A DNA stretch of 28,022 nt from UBA4093 sp036676455 (GCA_036676455.1 JAKFCW010000127.1:1-28022), one strand, 5' to 3'; counted from the first letter of the stretch, positions 6,123 through 15,048 are shown. Translations and numbers: made by a program. Notes: generated by a model not told the origin, from the letters alone.

Positions 6123-8021
6123 ATGACCGCAACCATCCGACGCAGCTGCTGGCACGGGGCCATGGCCCTCCTGATCCTGGCCCTCATGCCCGCCCTTCCG
6201 GCCGATGCGGGCATGGGCACCGAGATCCTCGACTGGAAGGGCCGCAGAATCGCCCTGGTCCGCGGCACCGCCAAGCAAAAAGACGTCCCCCTCGCCTCGA
6301 TTCCCCTGATCACCCGCCAGGCAGTGGTCGCGATCGAGGACTCCCGCTTCTACTCCCACTTCGGCGTCGACATCCGCGGCACCGCCCGCGCCCTCTTCAC
6401 CAACCTCCAGGAGGGCCGCGCCGCCGAAGGCGGCAGCACCATCACCCAGCAGGTCGCCCGCATCCTCTACCTCAGCCAGGAAAAAACCCTCCAGCGCAAG
6501 GTCAACGAGGCCATGTTCGCCCTCAAGCTCGAGCGCGAGTACACCAAGGACCAGATCCTCGAGATCTACCTCAATCGCGCCTACTGGGGACACGGCGCCG
6601 AGGGCATCGAGGCCGCCGCCCAGACCTACTTCGGCAAGTCCTGCCGCCGCCTGACCCTTCCCGAAAGCGCCATGCTCGCCGGCCTCCTGCAACGCCCCGA
6701 GGGCCTCACGCCCCTGCGCAACCCGGAAGCCGCTACCAAGCGCCAGCACGTCGTCCTCGACCGCATGGCCGAACTCAAGCTCATCTCCAAGGCCGACGCC
6801 GCCAAGGCCAAGCGCAAGAAGCTCCGCTTCGCCCCCAGTCCCGAACGCTCCCACCAGGCCCCCTACTTCACGGCCAACCTCGTCAACCAGCTCACCAACC
6901 GCTACGGAGACGATGCCATCTTTCGCGGCGACCTCAAGGTCTGGACCACGCTCGACCTCGACCTCCAGAAGCAAGCCGAGAAGCAAATCGCCGCCCTCGT
7001 GAAATCCCAGGGCAAACGCTACCAGTTCGACCAGGCCGCCCTGGTGGCCATCGACCCGCGCTCCGGCTACGTCCGGGCCATGGTCGGAGGAGCGGATTAC
7101 CAGAAGAGCCAGTTCAACCGCGCCGTCAGCGCCAAGCGCCAGCCTGGCTCGACCTTCAAGCCCTTCGTCTACCTCACCGCCTTCGCGCAGGGCATCTCGC
7201 CCGAGGCGACCGCCTCAGACGCCGTCGTCAGCTACCCGCAGGCCGGCGGCAAGCCCTGGACCCCGCGCAACTACGACAACGAAAAGCTGGGCGTCGTCAG
7301 CTTGCGAAAAGCCCTCGAACATTCCAACAACGTCATCACCGTCAAATTATTGAGAGAAATCGGGACCGTCGGGGTGATCGACAACGCCCACCGCTTCGGC
7401 GTCACCACCCCCCTCACGACCGATCTCTCGCTTGGCCTGGGAACCTCGGTCGTCACGCCCCTGGAGCTGACCGCGTCCTACGGCGTCCTGGCCGCCGACG
7501 GGATGAAAGCCGAGCCGATGACCTACTTTCGCATCACCGATGCCAAGGGCCGCGTCGTCGAGGAGGTTCGCCCCCAGGCCTACCGCGTGATGCCGGAAAC
7601 CCCCGTGCGCGAGCTCAACAGCGTCCTGCAAGGAGTCGTCACCCGGGGAACGGCGAAGCGCGCGGCAATCGGCAGGCCTGCCGCGGGCAAGACCGGTACC
7701 ACCAACGACTACCGGGACGCCTGGTTCGTGGGCTACGTGCCGCAGCTGGTCACTGGCATCTGGATCGGCAACGACGACAACTCGGTCACCAAGCGAGCGA
7801 CCGGCGGAGCGGTCTGCGCTCCCGTCTGGGCCTCCTTCATGAAGGCCGCCCTGAAGAGCGAGCCCCCCATGCCCTTCCCTCTGCCGAAGCCGCCCGAGCC
7901 CACCCCGGCGCCGTCGGCCTCGGATCTTCCGCTCGACTCGCAAGACGAAGCGCCCGTCGACGGCTCCCCCGCACCGGAGTGGCAGGACGACTTCGCGCCC
8001 GTCGCCCCCATCAGCGAGTAG
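6123..8021 (+). CDS. Class A penicillin-binding protein (transglycosylase/transpeptidase)
   Basis: Bifunctional peptidoglycan synthase that polymerises lipid II into glycan strands and cross-links the peptides outside the cytoplasmic membrane. A hydrophobic N-terminal segment (ALLILALMPALPADA) serves as signal or anchor. The GT51 domain has catalytic E72 in AIEDSRFYSHFG, the GGSTITQQVAR motif and KLEREYTKDQILEIYLN. The transpeptidase domain has the active-site STFK (Ser343, Lys346), the SNN triad at 401-403 and KTGTT at 523. The last about 50 residues are Pro/acidic-rich and probably flexible. ATG 6123 is chosen because AGGAGG (6113-6118) lies 4 nt upstream; GTG 6102, overlapping the leader ORF stop, would add seven residues. 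The length (632) is short for PBP1a, closer to minimal PBP1 forms without an OB domain. It follows the folded leader, so regulated translation is plausible. Confidence 0.93.
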   Translation: MTATIRRSCWHGAMALLILALMPALPADAGMGTEILDWKGRRIALVRGTAKQKDVPLASIPLITRQAVVAIEDSRFYSHFGVDIRGTARALFTNLQEGRAAEGGSTITQQVARILYLSQEKTLQRKVNEAMFALKLEREYTKDQILEIYLNRAYWGHGAEGIEAAAQTYFGKSCRRLTLPESAMLAGLLQRPEGLTPLRNPEAATKRQHVVLDRMAELKLISKADAAKAKRKKLRFAPSPERSHQAPYFTANLVNQLTNRYGDDAIFRGDLKVWTTLDLDLQKQAEKQIAALVKSQGKRYQFDQAALVAIDPRSGYVRAMVGGADYQKSQFNRAVSAKRQPGSTFKPFVYLTAFAQGISPEATASDAVVSYPQAGGKPWTPRNYDNEKLGVVSLRKALEHSNNVITVKLLREIGTVGVIDNAHRFGVTTPLTTDLSLGLGTSVVTPLELTASYGVLAADGMKAEPMTYFRITDAKGRVVEEVRPQAYRVMPETPVRELNSVLQGVVTRGTAKRAAIGRPAAGKTGTTNDYRDAWFVGYVPQLVTGIWIGNDDNSVTKRATGGAVCAPVWASFMKAALKSEPPMPFPLPKPPEPTPAPSASDLPLDSQDEAPVDGSPAPEWQDDFAPVAPISE

Positions 8022-8051
8022 CGTCCGGCCGCAAGCAATCAGGGCGTATGC

Positions 8052-9431
8052 TCAGGTAGAGGCGGGAAGGTTGAGCTCGGGACGCAGCGCACGCAGGCGC
8101 TCGTAGGCGTTTGGCGATCGCGGGAAGAGCTGCTGGACCAGCTCGGGGCGCGCCAGGCGAGGAGTCAGCAAGGCGTCCAGCCGCGTGGTCTCGTTGCGCA
8201 TCGCCTCCACCACCTGCGCCAGCGGGTCCAATGCCCCCTTGCCAAGGTCGCGCTCGACCAGCACCTGGTTGCCGGCACGCAGCCGCCAGCCGAAGACCGG
8301 AGCGTCAGGCCCCTGGCAGATCACGACATGCGGCAGCAGTAGCCCGTCGTAGGCCATCAGCACGCGCAGGAGATGAAGTTCCTGCGCGAGGCGATCGGCG
8401 AAGGCCATCGGCTCCATCGTCTGCTTCAAAGTCAAACACAAGGCCAGTTCGAGGCCCAGCTCGAGCTGCAAGCCGCGTGGTTCGGGAGCGTCCGCCAGCT
8501 GCGCGATCTCCTGGGTGCCCAGGATGCGCATAGAAGCGAGCATGCGATCGAAGGAGGGGGCGAACTCGGCGAGCCGGTCGTGCGGGAGCAGGTAGCCGAT
8601 CACCCAGGGGAGGCCTCCGACCATGCCGAAGCGGTAGCGGCCGCGCTCGGTTTGCCGGCGCTCGCCGCTCCAGGCGTCGCCCGAAACACGGGTGCCGTCG
8701 AAGACCAGCTCGTCCCAGGTGCCGGTACGCAAGGCGAGGCCAGGGCGCTCCAGCAAGGGGACGAAGTCGCGGTACTCCAGGCGGGTCTTCTGCATGAACT
8801 CGGCCATGGTCTGCGGGCGCCCCCAGGCCGCCCGGAAGGTTCCTCCCTCGGGAAGTGAGACTTTGCAGTCGCCGGTCGCGCCATCGACGTCGGGCACGAC
8901 GTTCCAGTCCGAGGGATGGTTGAAGGCGAACTCCTGCACGGAGGCCATGTAGCGGTGGTGGCGCCAGCTGGGGGATTGGGCATCGATGCCGTTGAGGAAG
9001 TGGAAGCGCTTGAGAATGCCCTCGGCGGCGGGTCGGCGGCGGACGCCCGTAGCGCCGTTGAGGCGGTAGGAGACGCGCCAGATGATCCCGGCGCGCTGGG
9101 TGAAGCGGGCGCAGAGGCGATCGGGCTGGGGCGAGCGAGCGTCCTTCCAGCCCTGGTAGACGACCTCGGACCAGGCGATGCCCTCGGTGCTCACGCGTTG
9201 CTGCTGCACGACCTCGTGCCGCGCATAGCGAGACGCGGCATGCTCGAGCTCTCCATGAGGAGACAGGGCGGGGCCCCACTCGATCGTGATGGAGGCGCCC
9301 AGGTCATCGGTCGTGAGCTCGAGAGATCCCTGGTTGGGCGTGGCGCGGGAGGTGTCCAGCAGCCAGTCCGAGGGGTACTCGATGGCGAAGCATGGAAGGG
9401 TGGCATGGCACTCGTAGCTCAGCAGCGACAA
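8052..9431 (-). CDS. Unknown protein with two PsbP/DcrB-like domains
   Basis: Not confidently recognised. Two related segments can be seen, each starting with an aromatic/hydrophobic strand and PSDW (residues 20-23 and 173-176) and ending with a basic R-x-L or S-M-R-I strand. The pattern is like PsbP, DcrB or DUF1795 domains, which often bind partners at membranes or in secretion systems. A third, Leu-rich helical region (about 310-459) follows. I see no signal peptide, so it is probably cytosolic. The frame is open to a TTG at 9536. The TTG at 9431, 8 nt after GGAG, gives the domain a clean start and leaves AT-rich promoter-like sequence upstream; the start is uncertain. It converges with the PBP gene, with only 30 nt between and no visible terminator. 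Confidence 0.65.
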   Translation of the reverse strand: MSLLSYECHATLPCFAIEYPSDWLLDTSRATPNQGSLELTTDDLGASITIEWGPALSPHGELEHAASRYARHEVVQQQRVSTEGIAWSEVVYQGWKDARSPQPDRLCARFTQRAGIIWRVSYRLNGATGVRRRPAAEGILKRFHFLNGIDAQSPSWRHHRYMASVQEFAFNHPSDWNVVPDVDGATGDCKVSLPEGGTFRAAWGRPQTMAEFMQKTRLEYRDFVPLLERPGLALRTGTWDELVFDGTRVSGDAWSGERRQTERGRYRFGMVGGLPWVIGYLLPHDRLAEFAPSFDRMLASMRILGTQEIAQLADAPEPRGLQLELGLELALCLTLKQTMEPMAFADRLAQELHLLRVLMAYDGLLLPHVVICQGPDAPVFGWRLRAGNQVLVERDLGKGALDPLAQVVEAMRNETTRLDALLTPRLARPELVQQLFPRSPNAYERLRALRPELNLPAST

Positions 9432-9678
9432 TTTCGGCTCTCCGAAGGGATGGGCACCTCCCTTAATTAACCCCAGTCTGCCTGTTGGCAAACAAACAGC
9501 GTCATACGTGGAACGTAAAGATTCCGCGGGTTTCAACCATTCTCCTGGACCTCAAAGTCGCGGATTTCCGACTCGAGCAGCGAAGGTGGCGGGCGCATGC
9601 GGATTCCCAGGGCGTCTCGAGGTACCAGCCGGATGATAGGCTGTAGAATGGACGAGGAAGGTCCTGGAAGGAGCCCGC

Positions 9679-10176
9679 ATGCCTTATCAACCCATTCTCG
9701 CCACCCTGGCCTACGTCATGTCCCCCGACGGGAAGGACGTGCTCTTGATCCACCGCAACGCCCGGCCTGACGATCATCACTTCGGCAAGTACAATGGCCT
9801 GGGAGGCAAGCTGGACGCCGGCGAGTCCATCGTCGAGGGCGTCCAGCGCGAGTTGCGCGAGGAGGCCGGCATCGAGGCCACGACGCTCAGCTTGCGGGGC
9901 AGCATCAGCTGGCCGGGCTTCGGCAAGCACGGCGAGGACTGGATGGGCTTCATCTTCCGGGTGGACAGCTTCGAGGGCACGCCCCTGTCGAGCAATCCCG
10001 AAGGTCAGCTGGAATGGGTCCCGCTGGAGAGATTGCTGGGAGGAGAGCTGAACCTCTGGGAGGGCGATCGCCACTTCCTGCCCCTGGTCTTCGACGAAAA
10101 GCCCGGCACCTTCCATGGCGTCATGCCGTATCAAGACGGCCGGCCGGTATCCTGGTCCTACTCGCGCGTCAACTAG
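9679..10176 (+). CDS. Nudix hydrolase (MutT-like)
   Basis: A 165-residue Nudix enzyme. The complete Nudix box spans residues 43-65 (G43, E49, R57-E58, E61-E62, G64), and E58, E61 and E62 are the usual Mg2+ ligands. Such enzymes hydrolyse nucleoside diphosphates linked to another group. The spacing and flanking sequence (WPGFGKHGEDWMGFIFRV) resemble 8-oxo-dGTP diphosphatases of the MutT/MTH1 type, which clean oxidised nucleotides from the pool; other nucleotide substrates are possible. GGAAGGAG lies 6 nt upstream of ATG 9679. A -10-like TAGAAT (9644-9649) could start its transcript, with a poor -35. The next gene begins 23 nt later on the same strand. Confidence 0.9.
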   Translation: MPYQPILATLAYVMSPDGKDVLLIHRNARPDDHHFGKYNGLGGKLDAGESIVEGVQRELREEAGIEATTLSLRGSISWPGFGKHGEDWMGFIFRVDSFEGTPLSSNPEGQLEWVPLERLLGGELNLWEGDRHFLPLVFDEKPGTFHGVMPYQDGRPVSWSYSRVN

Positions 10177-10199
10177 CGCTCATCACTCAGGAGGTCACC

Positions 10200-10943
10200 A
10201 TGCGATCCGGAAATCCCGCACTCTCCCTCGACACCTTCCGGGGCCTTCCCGGCACCCGGGGCAACAACATGACCCTCTCGGGCACCGTCAACAAGACCCT
10301 GGTCATGCTGCTCCTGGTCATCGCCGGGGCCTTCTTCACCTGGAACCAGGCCCTGGTCCAGACCAACAACTCCCTGCTTCCCATCCTGATGATCGGTGGC
10401 GCCATCGGGGGCCTGGTCGTCGCGATGGTGACGATCTTCAAGAAGGAGTGGTCCCCGGTCACCGCGCCGATCTACGCCGTCCTCGAAGGGCTCTTCCTCG
10501 GCGGCATCTCGAGCGTGCTCAACCAGGCTTACCCGGGCATCGTCATCCAGGCCGTGGGACTGACTTTCGGGGTGGCGCTCAGCCTGCTCCTGGTTTACCG
10601 CTCGGGCCTGATCAAGGTGACCGACAACTTCCGGCTCGGCATCGCCGCCGCCACCGGGGGCATCTTCCTGGTCTACCTGGCCAGCTTCGTGATGAGCTTC
10701 TTCGGCATGCGCATCCCCTTCATCCACGAGTCCGGCATGATCGGCATCGGCTTCAGCCTGTTCGTCGTGGTGATCGCGGCGCTCAACCTGGTCCTGGACT
10801 TCGACTTCATCGAGCACGGCGCCGCGTCCGGAGCGCCCAAGTTCATGGAATGGTACGGGGCCTTCGGGCTCATGGTCACGCTGATCTGGCTCTACATCGA
10901 GATCCTGCATCTGCTCGCCAAGCTGCAGGGGCGGCGAGATTGA
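10200..10943 (+). CDS. Bax inhibitor-1/YccA-like membrane protein
   Basis: An integral membrane protein of 247 residues. About seven hydrophobic segments follow a soluble N-terminus that begins SGNPALSLDTF, a hallmark of the bacterial Bax1-I-like subgroup. The C-terminal part has the conserved LVLDFDFIEHGA and ends in WYGAFGLMVTLIWLYIEIL. Family members act as membrane channels or modulate membrane proteases; the role here is unknown. The frame is open far upstream through the Nudix gene, but ATG 10200 has AGGAGG (10189-10194) 5 nt before it and starts the conserved N-terminus, so it is the real start. Likely co-transcribed with the Nudix gene. Confidence 0.88.
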   Translation: MRSGNPALSLDTFRGLPGTRGNNMTLSGTVNKTLVMLLLVIAGAFFTWNQALVQTNNSLLPILMIGGAIGGLVVAMVTIFKKEWSPVTAPIYAVLEGLFLGGISSVLNQAYPGIVIQAVGLTFGVALSLLLVYRSGLIKVTDNFRLGIAAATGGIFLVYLASFVMSFFGMRIPFIHESGMIGIGFSLFVVVIAALNLVLDFDFIEHGAASGAPKFMEWYGAFGLMVTLIWLYIEILHLLAKLQGRRD

Positions 10944-10985
10944 TGTAGACTAGACCTGGTGCCCTGCTACTAATGGAGACTTTCC

Positions 10986-12143
10986 GTGGAACGTCAAAAG
11001 ACCGTCCTCTGCCTGGCCTGCGTCAAGGTGGGCCGCCCCTTCATGATTTACGCCAAGCAGCTTGGCGCACGCGTCATCCTGCTGACTGCCGATAACTGCC
11101 GTGACGAAGAGTGGCCCAAGGAGGTCGACCGGATCGTCACCGTCAAGAACATCCTGGATCCCAAGTCGGTCCGCGAGGCCGTCGACAAGCTCATCATCCA
11201 GGACGAGGAGATCATCGACCGCGTGGTCGCCCTGGCGGACCAGGACGTCGAGAACGCGGCCATGCTTCGCGACCACCTGCGCCTTCCCGGCCTGAAGGAG
11301 TCCGAGGCCCGCTACTTCCGCGACAAGCTCGCCATGCGCATGAAGGCCAAGGAAGCCGGCATCCCCGTGCCCGCCTTCACCCATGCCATTCACCGCGGCC
11401 GGGTCTTCGGCTTCATGCAGGAAGTCCAGCCCCCCTACATGCTGAAAGTCCGCGACGGCGTGGCCGCCGTCGGCGTCTCCAAGATCGAAACGCGCGACGC
11501 CATGTGGCCCGCCCTCGACAAGCTCGGCGCCAAGGCCTCGAACTACCTGGTCGAGAAGTACACCGCCGGTGATGTCTACCACGTCGACTCGATCGTCGTG
11601 AACGGCAAGGTCGTCTTCGCGGTGGCCAACCGTTACGGCGTGCCCATCTTCAACCTCAAGGACGGCGGCAGCTACGTCAGCATGATGCTCGATCGCAAGA
11701 GCAAGATGTACAAGCGCCTCACCGAGCTCAACGAAAAGCTGGTCCCCGCTCTGGGCCTGGATAACGGCGTCACCCACGTCGAGTACATCCACGGCAAGGA
11801 CGACGACACGATCTACTTCCTCGAGGCGGCCGCGCGCGTGGGAGCTTCCAAGATTCCCGACGTCATCTACCAGGCCACCGGCGTCTGCCTCTGGCACGAA
11901 TGGGCCAAGATCGAGCTGGGCGAGAAGTACACCCTGCCCAAGGCCACCAAGAAGGATTACGCCGGCGCGATTTTCACGGTGTCGAAGTACCATGACTCCG
12001 ACCTGTCGGCATTTGACGCCCCCGAGGTCGTCTGGCGCTCCAAGAAGCCCGGCCTCGCCGGCTTGATGGTCCACTCGGACAAGGCGAAGCGGGTCGAGGA
12101 GCTGCTCACCCAGTACGACCCCGCCTTCGCGAAGTTCCGGTAA
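10986..12143 (+). CDS. ATP-grasp ligase-type protein, substrate unknown
   Basis: A 385-residue protein with a Rossmann-like N-terminal (pre-ATP-grasp) domain, residues 1-110, and an ATP-grasp catalytic domain after it. Visible features are the lid/nucleotide segment PPYMLKVRDGVAAVGVSKI, the strand NYLVEKYTAGDVYHVDSIV (acidic plus His contacts), and IYFLEAAARVGASKIPD, matching the family E-x-N/A-x-R metal and phosphate site. Such proteins join a carboxylate to an amine or thiol through an acyl-phosphate. GTG 10986 is preceded by GGAG with a 7-nt gap. It ends 3 nt before rbgA. Natural-product or amino-acid ligase activity is possible, but no neighbour points to a pathway. Confidence 0.8.
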   Translation: MERQKTVLCLACVKVGRPFMIYAKQLGARVILLTADNCRDEEWPKEVDRIVTVKNILDPKSVREAVDKLIIQDEEIIDRVVALADQDVENAAMLRDHLRLPGLKESEARYFRDKLAMRMKAKEAGIPVPAFTHAIHRGRVFGFMQEVQPPYMLKVRDGVAAVGVSKIETRDAMWPALDKLGAKASNYLVEKYTAGDVYHVDSIVVNGKVVFAVANRYGVPIFNLKDGGSYVSMMLDRKSKMYKRLTELNEKLVPALGLDNGVTHVEYIHGKDDDTIYFLEAAARVGASKIPDVIYQATGVCLWHEWAKIELGEKYTLPKATKKDYAGAIFTVSKYHDSDLSAFDAPEVVWRSKKPGLAGLMVHSDKAKRVEELLTQYDPAFAKFR

Positions 12144-12146
12144 GCC

Positions 12147-13157
12147 GTGCGGAAGCGTCCTCCCGCGCCGAGCGCGAAGGCACCCGCGAAGGCTCCCGCC
12201 GTGAAGCCCCCCCGTGGCCCGAAAGGGTCGCGGGGGGACTCCTCCAAGCATGAGGCCATCGAAGACGCCGCCCCCGTGGAGAAGGCCCCTCGCGAGTACC
12301 CGCTGATCCAGTGGTTCCCGGGGCATATCGCCAAGGCCCAGCGCGAGCTGAGAGAGCGGCTGTCGGTCGTCGACTTCGTCCTGGAGCTGGTCGATGCCCG
12401 CATCCCGCAGAGCAGCCGCTTCGAGGAGACGCGCCAGCTGATCGCGCACAAACCCTCGATCCTGGTGCTCACCAAGACCGACCTCGCGGAGAGCGGCAAG
12501 ACCAAGGCCTGGCTGGAATTCTTCAAGGCCCAGGGAGTGAAGGCGATCGCCCTCAACGCCCAGAAGGGCCAGGGCTTCGAGGCCCTGCACGCAGCCATCG
12601 CCGAGCAGACCGAGACCGTGCATGCCAAGATGCGGGCCCGCGGCCGCAACCCCCGGCCCGCCCGGGTCATGGTGGTGGGCCTGCCCAACGTCGGCAAGAG
12701 CTCGCTGATCAACCGGCTCGCCAAGAAGCGCGCGGCGGTCGCCGGCGACAAGCCCGGCGTCACCCGGGCCCCCAGCTGGATCCGCCTGGGCAAGAACCTC
12801 GAGCTGCTCGACACCCCCGGCATCATTCCCCCCAAGCTCGAGGATCCGATCGGCGCCCTGCGCCTCGCCATGACCGGCTCGGTCAGCAGCGAGGCCTACG
12901 ATCCGGTCGAGGTCTCCCGCTACGGCATCGCCATGCTCAAGGTAGTCTCGCCGGGCGTACTTGCGAGGTTTGGCGGCCCTGACGCCACCCTGGAATCCTT
13001 CGCCCGCTTCCGCACCCTGATCCGCGAAGGCGACCAGCCTGACATCGAGCGCGCGTCGCGCACCTTCCTGCACGAACTGCGCGGCGGAAGCCTGGGCCCC
13101 GTGACCCTGGATCCGGTTCCCGAGGCCCTCGAGGTCGTGGAGCTGGACGAGGAGTAG
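12147..13157 (+). CDS. rbgA: Ribosome biogenesis GTPase YlqF/RbgA
   Basis: A circularly permuted GTPase that helps late assembly of the 50S subunit. The permuted order is visible: G4 (TKTD, 109-112) comes before G1 (GLPNVGKSS, 178-186), G2 region (T206 in KPGVT) and G3 (DTPG, 222-225). The N-terminal QWFPGHI (55-61) is the family hallmark, normally QWFPGHM. A Lys/Pro/Ala-rich extension of about 50 residues precedes it and is longer than in Bacillus. The C-terminal domain is complete, with an acidic tail. GTG 12147 starts 3 nt after the ATP-grasp stop, and no strong ribosome site is visible, so translation may depend on the upstream gene. An internal start before QWFPGHI cannot be excluded. 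Confidence 0.9.
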   Translation: MRKRPPAPSAKAPAKAPAVKPPRGPKGSRGDSSKHEAIEDAAPVEKAPREYPLIQWFPGHIAKAQRELRERLSVVDFVLELVDARIPQSSRFEETRQLIAHKPSILVLTKTDLAESGKTKAWLEFFKAQGVKAIALNAQKGQGFEALHAAIAEQTETVHAKMRARGRNPRPARVMVVGLPNVGKSSLINRLAKKRAAVAGDKPGVTRAPSWIRLGKNLELLDTPGIIPPKLEDPIGALRLAMTGSVSSEAYDPVEVSRYGIAMLKVVSPGVLARFGGPDATLESFARFRTLIREGDQPDIERASRTFLHELRGGSLGPVTLDPVPEALEVVELDEE

Positions 13158-13219
13158 CGAGTTTGGCCGCGCGGCGGCTTTAAACGCGCCGCGGACTACC
13201 GCCCCGCGCGGCGGAGCGG

Positions 13220-13260
13220 TATACTGGACGAAAAATCAAGCGAGCAAAACGGTCGCTCGC
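13220..13260 (+). promoter_or_regulatory. -10 box and 5' hairpin upstream of rpiB
   Basis: TATACT (13220-13225) is a good -10; no good -35 is seen, as the region upstream is a GC-rich palindrome (TACCGC...GCGGTA). Just after the expected transcription start, GCGAGC (13240-13245) and GCTCGC (13255-13260) form a 6-bp hairpin with a 9-nt loop. It may be a leader structure of the rpiB-glyA-wecA-wecB operon. Confidence 0.45.
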
Positions 13261-13283
13261 AAGAAGAACGAAAGAGGCATTCC

Positions 13284-13742
13284 TTGCGCATTGCGGTTGG
13301 CTCCGATCACGCGGGATTCCCGCTCAAAGCCGCCCTGGCGGGCTGGCTCAAGGACCTGGGACATGAGGTCATGGACCTCGGGACCCATTCCACCGACTCC
13401 GTCGACTACCCGCTCATCGGCTTCGAGGTGGCGTCGCGCGTGTCCCAAGGCCAGGCCGAGCGCGGCGTGCTGGTCTGCGGCTCCGGAATCGGCGTCAGCA
13501 TCGCGGCCAATCGCGTCGCTGGAGCCCGGGCCGCCCTGGTCCAGGAACCCCTCTCCGCTCGGCTCGCCCGCGAGCACAACGACGCCAACGTCGTCTGCAT
13601 GGGCTCGCGGCTGATCGGAGAAGAGATGGCCCGCGAGATCCTCAAGGTCTTCATCGACACCCCGTTCGAAGGGGGTCGCCATCAACGTCGCATCGACCAA
13701 CTCGACCAGCACGCGCTGGCCGTCGCTCCCGAGGAGAGGTAA
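13284..13742 (+). CDS. rpiB: Ribose-5-phosphate isomerase B
   Basis: Interconverts ribose 5-phosphate and ribulose 5-phosphate in the pentose phosphate pathway. The 152-residue RpiB/LacAB fold has SDHAG (7-11), the loop GSGIG (66-70) after the catalytic cysteine C65, and H98 in the REHND segment. The start is TTG 13284, preceded by AGAGG 6-7 nt upstream; it begins exactly at the first strand (RIAVGSDHAG). It is first in a tight run with glyA (1-nt gap). The rpiB-glyA pair upstream of UDP-sugar genes is also seen in Firmicutes. The last about 15 residues are variable. Confidence 0.93.
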   Translation: MRIAVGSDHAGFPLKAALAGWLKDLGHEVMDLGTHSTDSVDYPLIGFEVASRVSQGQAERGVLVCGSGIGVSIAANRVAGARAALVQEPLSARLAREHNDANVVCMGSRLIGEEMAREILKVFIDTPFEGGRHQRRIDQLDQHALAVAPEER

Positions 13743-13743
13743 C

Positions 13744-15045
13744 GTGAACGAATTCCCGCATTTGCGCCAGGCCGACCCCGAGATCGCCAACCTGATTGAC
13801 GCGGAGCTGGGCCGCCAGCGCGACCACCTGGAGCTGATCGCCTCCGAGAACTTCACCAGCCGCGCCGTCATGGAAGCGATGGGAACCGTTCCCACCAACA
13901 AGTACGCCGAGGGCTATCCCGGAAAGCGGTACTACGGTGGCTGCGAGATCGTCGACGGCCTGGAGCAGCTGGCCATCGACCGCGCCAAGAAGATCTTCGG
14001 CGCCGAGCATGCCAACGTCCAGCCCCACTCGGGCGCCAACGCCAACACGGCGGTCTTCCTGGCCGCCCTCAAGCCCGGCGACACGGTGCTCGGCATGAAC
14101 CTCGCTCACGGCGGTCACCTCACCCACGGCTCGCCGGTCAACTTCTCGGGCCTCTACTACAACATCATCCCCTACGGAGTCGATGCCGAGACCGAGAAGC
14201 TCGACTACGACGAACTGCACCGGCTCGCCCTGGAGCACAAGCCCAAGATGATCATCGCCGGTGCCTCGGCCTACAGCCGCGTGATCGACTTCGCGCGATT
14301 CCGGGCGATCGCCGACGAGGTCGGCGCCCTCCTGATGGTCGACATGGCGCATATCGCAGGACTGGTCGCCGCGGGGCTCCACCCCTCGCCGGTGCCCCAC
14401 GCGCACTTCGTCACCACCACCACCCACAAGACCCTGCGCGGCCCGCGCGGCGGCATGATCCTCTGCACCGAGGAATGGGCGAAGGCCATCGACAAGGCCG
14501 TCTTCCCCGGTTCCCAGGGCGGCCCCCTGATGCACATCATCGCGGCCAAGGCCGTCTCCTTCAAGGAGGCCCTGGAGCCCGCGTTCGTCGAGTACCAGAA
14601 GCAGGTCATCGCCAACGCCAAGACGCTCGCCGAGACCCTCGCCAAGGAAGGCCTGCGGATCGTCTCGGGCGGCACCGACAACCACCTGATGCTGGTGGAC
14701 CTGCGCTCCGTCAACCTCACGGGCAAGGAAGCCAGCGCGCTGCTGGACGAGATGGGCATCACGGTCAACAAGAACACCATCCCCAACGACCCGACCAGCC
14801 CGTTCGTGACCAGCGGCGTGCGCATCGGCACCCCGGCCATGACCACCCGCGGCATGAAGGAGCCCGAGATGCGGAAGATCGGCGAGGCGATCGCCAGCCT
14901 CCTGCGCGACCCGCACGCTCCGGTCATCCGCACCCAGGTCGAACGCACCGTCGCCCAGCTCTGCCGCGACTTCCCGCTCTACGCGGAGGCCGGCGCCGGA
15001 GTCCCCGTCGCAGCGCCCGCGGCTTACCAGACCTCGAAGGGATAA
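13744..15045 (+). CDS. glyA: Serine hydroxymethyltransferase
   Basis: A PLP enzyme of 433 residues that converts serine and tetrahydrofolate to glycine and methylene-tetrahydrofolate, the main source of one-carbon units. The PLP-binding lysine is K229 in TTTTHKTLRGPRGG, the same number as in E. coli. Other family sequences are LIASENFTS near the N-terminus, KRYYGGCEIVD and the catalytic-site HSGANANTA. The GTG start follows GAGGAGAGG with a short gap and lies 1 nt after rpiB. wecA follows after 3 nt, so the gene is central in the operon. The C-terminal Ala/Pro tail is a little longer than usual. Confidence 0.97.
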   Translation: MNEFPHLRQADPEIANLIDAELGRQRDHLELIASENFTSRAVMEAMGTVPTNKYAEGYPGKRYYGGCEIVDGLEQLAIDRAKKIFGAEHANVQPHSGANANTAVFLAALKPGDTVLGMNLAHGGHLTHGSPVNFSGLYYNIIPYGVDAETEKLDYDELHRLALEHKPKMIIAGASAYSRVIDFARFRAIADEVGALLMVDMAHIAGLVAAGLHPSPVPHAHFVTTTTHKTLRGPRGGMILCTEEWAKAIDKAVFPGSQGGPLMHIIAAKAVSFKEALEPAFVEYQKQVIANAKTLAETLAKEGLRIVSGGTDNHLMLVDLRSVNLTGKEASALLDEMGITVNKNTIPNDPTSPFVTSGVRIGTPAMTTRGMKEPEMRKIGEAIASLLRDPHAPVIRTQVERTVAQLCRDFPLYAEAGAGVPVAAPAAYQTSKG

Positions 15046-15048
15046 GAC

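Noticed and set aside
5966..8059. A 697-codon plus-strand frame over the PBP gene
   Set aside because: Out of frame with the PBP motifs, with Arg/Pro/His-rich shadow composition.
10950..13073. A 707-codon minus-strand open frame across the ATP-grasp and rbgA genes
   Set aside because: It is antisense to two genes with clear motifs, has a Gly/Asp/His/Val-rich composition typical of reversed GC-rich coding DNA, and no ribosome site.
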